A program made the position numbers and the translations under genes. A DNA stretch of 64,000 nucleotides from Planctomyces sp. (lineage in GTDB: Bacteria > Planctomycetota > Planctomycetia > Planctomycetales > Planctomycetaceae), in the NCBI GenBank assembly GCA_019636235.1, contig JAHBXW010000016.1, positions 49,752 to 113,751 of the forward strand, read 5' to 3'. Below, one piece after another: positions 59,846-64,000 of this stretch; within the stretch, counting starts at the first letter, position 1; every line of letters begins with the position of its first letter. The notes under the pieces were generated by a model. That model had not been told where the DNA came from. It made no database searches and was given only the letters and a program-made list of their open reading frames with translations.

Positions 59846-60526
59846 TCAGCTCCGCTCGAACTCCCGCTCATCCGGCGTCCGGCCGATGACGACATCCCAC
59901 TCGCACGCCAGCTCGCCCATCTTCGAGTTCTTCATCGGCTCGAAATCGGACACCACCAGCTCGCGGTCCAGAATGTCCCGCAGGCCCAGGAACACTCCGT
60001 CCTGCAGGTTCCCCGCGTGGTCGCGAATGAACAACTGCGTCGTCACCAGTTCGCGCCCCTTCTGCGACACCTTCACATGAATGTGCGGCGACGGGCGGCC
60101 CGGGTACGGCACCGGCTTGATCGTTCGGAACCGGTATTCCCCGGTCGAGCCGGTAGTGAAGGCCCCGTAGCCCTGGAAGTTCTTGTCCTGCTGATCCTTC
60201 TTCGGCCCGCTGTCCGCCGTGTGCAGGTACACGGCGTTCGCATCGCACTGCCAGATCTCCACCAGCGCGTCCTTCAGCGGCTTGCCGGAGGCGTCCAGGA
60301 TCTTCCCCGTCAGATGCGTGATCTCGCCAACCGCCGGAGTCAGGCTGTCGTTGATGATGATCAGGTCGTTGTCCCGATCCAGCGGCAGCTGGTCCGGATA
60401 GAACGGCCCCTCGGTCAAAGCCGGCGAGGCCAGCAGCTGTTCCGCGAACGCGCCGCGCGTGGTGAACAAACCGGCGCCCAGCGCGCCCAGAAACAGCCGG
60501 CGATTGTGCTGCAGGGAATGCGACAT
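59846..60526 (-). CDS. Tat-exported intradiol ring-cleavage dioxygenase-like protein
   Basis: The 226-residue protein starts with a Tat-like NRRLFLGALGAGLFTTRGAF. The intradiol dioxygenase fold shows ALTEGPFYPDQLPLDRDND, GKPLKDALVEIWQCDANAVY, NFQGYGAFTTGSTGEYRFRT and GRPSPHIHVKVSQKGRE, giving the Tyr/Tyr/His/His iron site of protocatechuate 3,4-dioxygenases. Exported members occur in planctomycetes and may open aromatic rings outside the cytosol. ATG at 60526 was chosen. No aromatic catabolic operon is adjacent. Confidence 0.88.
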   Translation of the reverse strand: MSHSLQHNRRLFLGALGAGLFTTRGAFAEQLLASPALTEGPFYPDQLPLDRDNDLIIINDSLTPAVGEITHLTGKILDASGKPLKDALVEIWQCDANAVYLHTADSGPKKDQQDKNFQGYGAFTTGSTGEYRFRTIKPVPYPGRPSPHIHVKVSQKGRELVTTQLFIRDHAGNLQDGVFLGLRDILDRELVVSDFEPMKNSKMGELACEWDVVIGRTPDEREFERS

Positions 60527-60797
60527 CGAAGACAGGCCTTTCGATTCGGCGGGTCCGGGAGAAGTGAGGGGACGAACGGGACCGCTGCCGTGTTTTACCT
60601 TCGCCGATGGAACACCGTCGAGGCAGCCGGGGTGTCGCTCGCCAGACGGCGAAACTTCCGCCGCAGAATCCGGAATCGCTGCGACAGGCACTCAAGTCCC
60701 CGTCCCGCGGACCCCGATTCGCGGGCCTCAGTCTTTCCAGCGGACAGACGCATCGCTAGGCTTTGATGCGTCACCCCCGCCGTCGGAACATCGCGTC

Positions 60798-62162
60798 ATG
60801 TCGTCGTCCGCCTGCCCCTCCCCGCGCTCTCCCCTGTCCCGGCGCGGCATCCTGCAGCTGGGCACGCTCGGACTGTCCGGCTGCGGATTATCGCTGCCCC
60901 GACTTCTCGCCTCCGACGCCGCCCAGCGCATCGCGCCCCGCGCCGACAACTGCATTGTCCTGTTCCTCGACGGCGGGCCCAGCCACCTGGACATGTGGGA
61001 CATGAAACCCCACGCCCCCGACGGCATCCGCGGCGAGTTCCAGCCCATCAGCACGTCTCTGCCGGGCTACCAGGTCTCCGAGCACATGCCCCGGCTGGCC
61101 CAGCACATGCACCGCGCCACCGTCGTGCGGTCGATGCGGCATTCGGTGAACAACTCGCACGGCGCCGCCGTTTACACCGCCCTCACCGGGCACGATCGCG
61201 GCGAGGTCGGCGGCCTGGCCTCCCCCACCGATCACCCCTGCATGGGCGCCGTCCTCTCCAAGCTGCGTCCCACGCCGCCCGATGTCGTCTCGCACGTCCA
61301 GCTCCCTTACATCACTCAGGAAGGCGCGGGCAATCCGCCGCAGCCGGGCTTCTTCGGCGGGTTCTTCGGCCGTTCCTACGATCCGCTGTTCATCCTCCGC
61401 GATCCCAACGCCGCCGACTTCCGCGTCCCGGAACTGCAGCCTTCGCTTGAGGATCAGCGGCTGGCCGAGCGGCGCCGGCTGTTTGAGTCGCTGGGCCGGC
61501 AACTGCCGACCGGTCCCGCCCCGGCCCCCTCCGAGATGACGGCCATGCAAGCCCGCGCGATGGACCTGCTGACCTCGGAAAACACGCAGACCGCGCTGAG
61601 ACTGGATGCCGAAACATCCGAGAACCGCGACCGGTACGGCCGCAACATCTATGGGCAAAGCGTCCTGCTGGCCCGGCGGCTGATCGAGGCCGGCACGCGA
61701 CTGGTCACCATCTCCTGGGCGCCCGACGCCAACGCCACCTGGGACACTCACGGCAGCAACTTTCAGTCGCTGAAAAACACCCTGCTGCCGCAACTCGATG
61801 CCGCCTGCAGCAGCCTGGTCGAGGACCTGGCGGACCGGGGGATGCTGGAGCGGACGCTGGTCGCCGTGTTTGGAGATTTCGGCCGCACGCCGCGGATCAA
61901 CGGCGCCAACGCGGGCCGCGACCACTGGAACTACTGCTACAGCCTGATGATGATCGGCGGCGGCTTCCGCCCGGGGCTGATTTACGGGTCCAGCGACGCG
62001 ACGGGGGCCTTTCCGGCCAGCAATCCGCTGTCGCCGGGCGACATCCTGGCGACGATGTACGCGGCGCTGGGGGTCAATCCGAATTCGGAGATCTTCGATC
62101 TGTTCCAGCGGCCGTACCGGGTGGTGCCGGCGGGCGACATGGTGCCGGACCTGCTGGTTTGA
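60798..62162 (+). CDS. DUF1501 protein with Tat-like signal
   Basis: A 454-residue DUF1501 protein: SRRGILQLGTLGLSGCGLSL at the N-terminus, NCIVLFLDGGPSHLDMWDMK, HRATVVRSMRHSVNNSHGAA, RLVTISWAPDANATWDTHGS, and VAVFGDFGRTPRINGANAGR followed by DHWNYCYSL. This is the third DUF1501 gene of the window. Start ATG at 60798. It stands alone, without a DUF1549 partner. The accessory region begins after its stop. Confidence 0.93.
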   Translation: MSSSACPSPRSPLSRRGILQLGTLGLSGCGLSLPRLLASDAAQRIAPRADNCIVLFLDGGPSHLDMWDMKPHAPDGIRGEFQPISTSLPGYQVSEHMPRLAQHMHRATVVRSMRHSVNNSHGAAVYTALTGHDRGEVGGLASPTDHPCMGAVLSKLRPTPPDVVSHVQLPYITQEGAGNPPQPGFFGGFFGRSYDPLFILRDPNAADFRVPELQPSLEDQRLAERRRLFESLGRQLPTGPAPAPSEMTAMQARAMDLLTSENTQTALRLDAETSENRDRYGRNIYGQSVLLARRLIEAGTRLVTISWAPDANATWDTHGSNFQSLKNTLLPQLDAACSSLVEDLADRGMLERTLVAVFGDFGRTPRINGANAGRDHWNYCYSLMMIGGGFRPGLIYGSSDATGAFPASNPLSPGDILATMYAALGVNPNSEIFDLFQRPYRVVPAGDMVPDLLV

Positions 62163-62407
62163 AGCGGGGCCAGCGTTTCGGCACGGGTCGTCGGCTCCGC
62201 CGTCGGGGGCGCCGGTCGTGCCCAGCGCGGCCGCAGGGGCGCCGTCGAATGACGAGCCAGCGGGCGAGTCAGAGACCCACCACATTCGTTGGCCGGGCCT
62301 CGGCCCGGCGAGCCGTCGCGAACCGTCGTGCCGTGTGCCCCGACTCTGTGCCGGGCATTCTCCGCACATTCGCAATCGATTGGTTAATTGTCATCGATTC
62401 TCCGGTA

Positions 62408-62457
62408 GGGTGGCGTCGAGCCGCGTGAGCCAAGGGGCGAGCCCGCGATGACCCACC
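62408..62457 (+). repeat. Dispersed ~50-bp element, copy 3
   Basis: Begins GGGTGGCGTCGAGCCGCGTG and ends GCGATGACCCACC, matching the copies at 8239 and 10242. It lies about 215 bp upstream of the SLOG-KAP gene. Confidence 0.75.
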
Positions 62458-62642
62458 AGGAACATTGATGGAAGTTCCTTACGGTGCGAGCCGTTCACCG
62501 AATGCCGCCGGCACGCAAATCACAACTCAGCCTTCGCCTTCGACAGCGCCTTCGCTACCATCGAGAATCTTCGCGGACGGCCAGTTCAAAGTCAGCTTAT
62601 CCTCAACGCAAAGGGAACGGCTTCACAGCAGCCGCTGTGCAC

Positions 62643-62666
62643 TCTCCCCTTGCCGGGCCAGGGAGA
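62643..62666 (+). promoter_or_regulatory. Hairpin overlapping the ribosome-binding site of the SLOG-KAP gene
   Basis: TCTCCC (62643-62648) pairs with GGGAGA (62661-62666), which contains the GGGAG ribosome-binding site 7 nt before the TTG start. Pairing would hide it. Confidence 0.45.
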
Positions 62667-62672
62667 CGCCAA

Positions 62673-64000
62673 TTGAAACGTGACTCGTTTATTGTACTCA
62701 GAGCAATTCGCCAGATCGAGAAACAAGGAACTTCGATCGCCCAGTCTCTTGAGATCGCAAAGCTCACAAAGCAATCGGTCGAAACCATCGACGACATCCT
62801 CGACGAACTACAGACGCAGGGCTATGTCGAGGTCGTGGACGACATGCACTCGCGCGGCGCCCGGACCACGAGTGCTGGCCGTCGTACCCTCGCTGCACTC
62901 GCGGCGAATGAAGGGCCGAGCATCACCTCGGAAAGATCGCGGAAACGCGTCCTTGTGGCTGGGTCGCAGGACAGCGGTCAGCCAGCATTGTTTGATGCCG
63001 CGTGCAAGGCTATCGGGAGATCCCTTGCATCGACATTCGACATTGTGGCTGGCTCGTACTACCCGCATACTGCCGATCACGCCGTTGTGTCAGGCGCGCT
63101 CGAGATTGACAACTCGTTCATCACGTTCGTCTGTCCAGAAAAGGAAGCAGAGAATATTCAGCAGTCTCTGCCCCACAGTCGTGATTCCACTCGTGTTGCG
63201 GTTCATATCGCCGACAGCTATTGGACCCAGAATGTCAGGCGCTCCCAAGTGGCCGAAGCTGACGTCGTGGTGCTGATCGGTGGCGGCAACGGGACTCGCG
63301 ACGTCTATGACGCGGCGATCGCGGCGAAGAAGCCCGTAGTGGCCGTTCCGTGCTTCGGGGGCACAGCATCTAGAGTGTTTGACGCGAAACTACCCGATTA
63401 CCAATCAACCGGATACTCACAGGCCGAGCGCCTGATTCGTTGGAGCGACAGCACTCCTGACGCCGTCCTGCAACTCGTCCTCCATGTTCTCGCCTCCGCT
63501 CCACAACCGCGCGTTCTAGGTGAGCATGACGAAGAAGGATCGTCCGCGGCGGAAAGCCTCCTGCCTTTCGACCAGGATGCCCAAGCGGTTGTTTCAACGC
63601 CGCAGGGAAATCGGTTCATCCCCAGCCGGGAGGCTTCAGACGGCGAGGCTTGCCTTAACGTCGATGAATATGCGCATGTGCTCGCAAGGTTGTTCGAATC
63701 GGCAAACGCTGGCGATTCAGTCGACCGCATGTGCTTCGGCTTGTTCGGAAGCTGGGGTCGAGGAAAGACGTTTCTGATGAAGCGAGTCGCCTCAAAGATC
63801 TCCGGATTTCACGTCATCCACTTCAGCGCCTGGAAATTTCGAACGACTCCGGAGGTGTGGGCGTACTTGTACGAGCGCGTCTTCCAAGAACTAAAGGGCC
63901 GCAGGCCCTTCCTTGCAGGCTTGACATTTCCGGTGTGGCTGCTCATTGCAACGCACGGGTTCTTGCCAGGAATCTGCGCATTGGCCGGCCTTAACATCTT
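62673..64000 (+). CDS. Partial winged-helix / SLOG-like / KAP P-loop NTPase protein
   Basis: A frame open to the window end, at least 442 codons, with no stop seen. Residues 1-78 look like a winged helix (TSIAQSLEIAKLTKQSVETI, then TSAGRRTLAAL, a MarR-like wing). Residues about 92-275 resemble a SLOG/LOG-type Rossmann domain: KRVLVAGSQD, then ADVVVLIGGGNGTRDVYDAA and KKPVVAVPCFGGTA. SLOG domains are predicted nucleotide-ligand sensors in conflict systems. A linker (280-330) leads to a KAP-type NTPase: FGLFGSWGRGKTFLMK (Walker A at about 358-366) and FHVIHFSAWKFRTTPEVWAY. Hydrophobic residues 413-440 suggest the membrane insert common in KAP proteins. TTG was chosen because GGGAG lies 7 nt upstream; GTG at 62637 is an alternative. 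The region is less GC-rich than neighbours, suggesting transfer. Confidence 0.75.
   Translation, partial: MKRDSFIVLRAIRQIEKQGTSIAQSLEIAKLTKQSVETIDDILDELQTQGYVEVVDDMHSRGARTTSAGRRTLAALAANEGPSITSERSRKRVLVAGSQDSGQPALFDAACKAIGRSLASTFDIVAGSYYPHTADHAVVSGALEIDNSFITFVCPEKEAENIQQSLPHSRDSTRVAVHIADSYWTQNVRRSQVAEADVVVLIGGGNGTRDVYDAAIAAKKPVVAVPCFGGTASRVFDAKLPDYQSTGYSQAERLIRWSDSTPDAVLQLVLHVLASAPQPRVLGEHDEEGSSAAESLLPFDQDAQAVVSTPQGNRFIPSREASDGEACLNVDEYAHVLARLFESANAGDSVDRMCFGLFGSWGRGKTFLMKRVASKISGFHVIHFSAWKFRTTPEVWAYLYERVFQELKGRRPFLAGLTFPVWLLIATHGFLPGICALAGLNI

Larger units (their letters stand above)
62163..62672. other. Non-coding region with repeats upstream of SLOG-KAP gene
   Basis: A 510-bp gap without a credible gene. 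It contains the dispersed repeat at 62408-62457, a related CAGAGACCCACCACATTCG half-element near 62270, and a GATTGGTTAATTGTCATCG stretch like the target of the IS at 8.4 kb. The short hairpin that may cover the next ribosome-binding site lies at its end. Confidence 0.6.

Noticed and set aside
62680..63276. 198-codon frame at the start of the SLOG-KAP gene
   Set aside because: It is out of frame with the open reading frame at 62673, which runs on to the window end and contains recognisable domains.

Overview
The window looks like chromosomal DNA from a planctomycete (Planctomycetota). It is GC-rich and carries families typical of that phylum: DUF1559 proteins with prepilin-like N-termini, three Tat-type DUF1501 proteins, a DUF1549/DUF1553 protein with a CxxCH motif, DUF1080, a Gfo/Idh/MocA oxidoreductase with a Tat signal, DUF1573, GYF_2, a secreted sialate O-acetylesterase and an EF-hand protein. 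The genus cannot be fixed from the sequence alone. No rRNA, convincing tRNA, CRISPR array or replication origin is visible.

Layout. 0-8 kb: a membrane DUF1559-like protein, an acyltransferase-3, csrA, a Clp_N-ThiD2-ThiE fusion overlapping moaC, an unknown membrane protein and a UDP-sugar pyrophosphorylase. 8.1-10.75 kb: a non-coding repeat region holding a complete IS element (8417-9697, with inverted repeats and a 5-bp target duplication) and an array of about 220-bp repeats. 10.8-20 kb: a ceramidase-like protein, a PhyH dioxygenase, a deoxyhypusine-synthase-like enzyme, a TPR protein, a DUF1559/DUF1573 run and an LRR lipoprotein. 20.2-27.5 kb: a candidate structured RNA, a glycerophosphodiesterase, an HTH regulator, a small RHH-like protein, a coiled-coil protein, an ABC ATPase, a GYF_2 protein and smpB. 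27.5-31 kb: mrp, a Gfo/Idh/MocA protein and a DUF1080 protein. 31.1-33.2 kb: a less GC-rich accessory module with a HipA-like kinase, a DUF3037-like protein and two divergent small genes.

33.2-48.5 kb: hrpB, secreted proteins, a DUF1501 / nucleotidyltransferase / DUF1549 cluster, the sialate esterase, a thioredoxin-like protein, DUF3445 and proA. 48.7-62.2 kb: two glycoside-hydrolase-like proteins, a pilin-like DUF1559 protein, a serine hydrolase, the rpsB-tsf operon bracketed by related hairpins, two DUF1501 proteins, a methyltransferase, an EF-hand protein and an intradiol dioxygenase. From 62.67 kb an open frame runs off the window. It encodes a winged helix, a SLOG-like Rossmann domain and a KAP-type P-loop NTPase with the start of a membrane segment.

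Most of the window is housekeeping plus secreted and envelope functions, probably for polysaccharide and glycan use. The accessory DNA is the IS/repeat region, the HipA-like/DUF3037 module, the nucleotidyltransferase inside the DUF1501/DUF1549 pair, and the SLOG-KAP gene next to another copy of the dispersed repeat. The SLOG-KAP gene and the HipA-like/DUF3037 module are the best candidates for an undescribed conflict or defence system. Functions are assigned from motifs and family knowledge read by eye; no database search was run.
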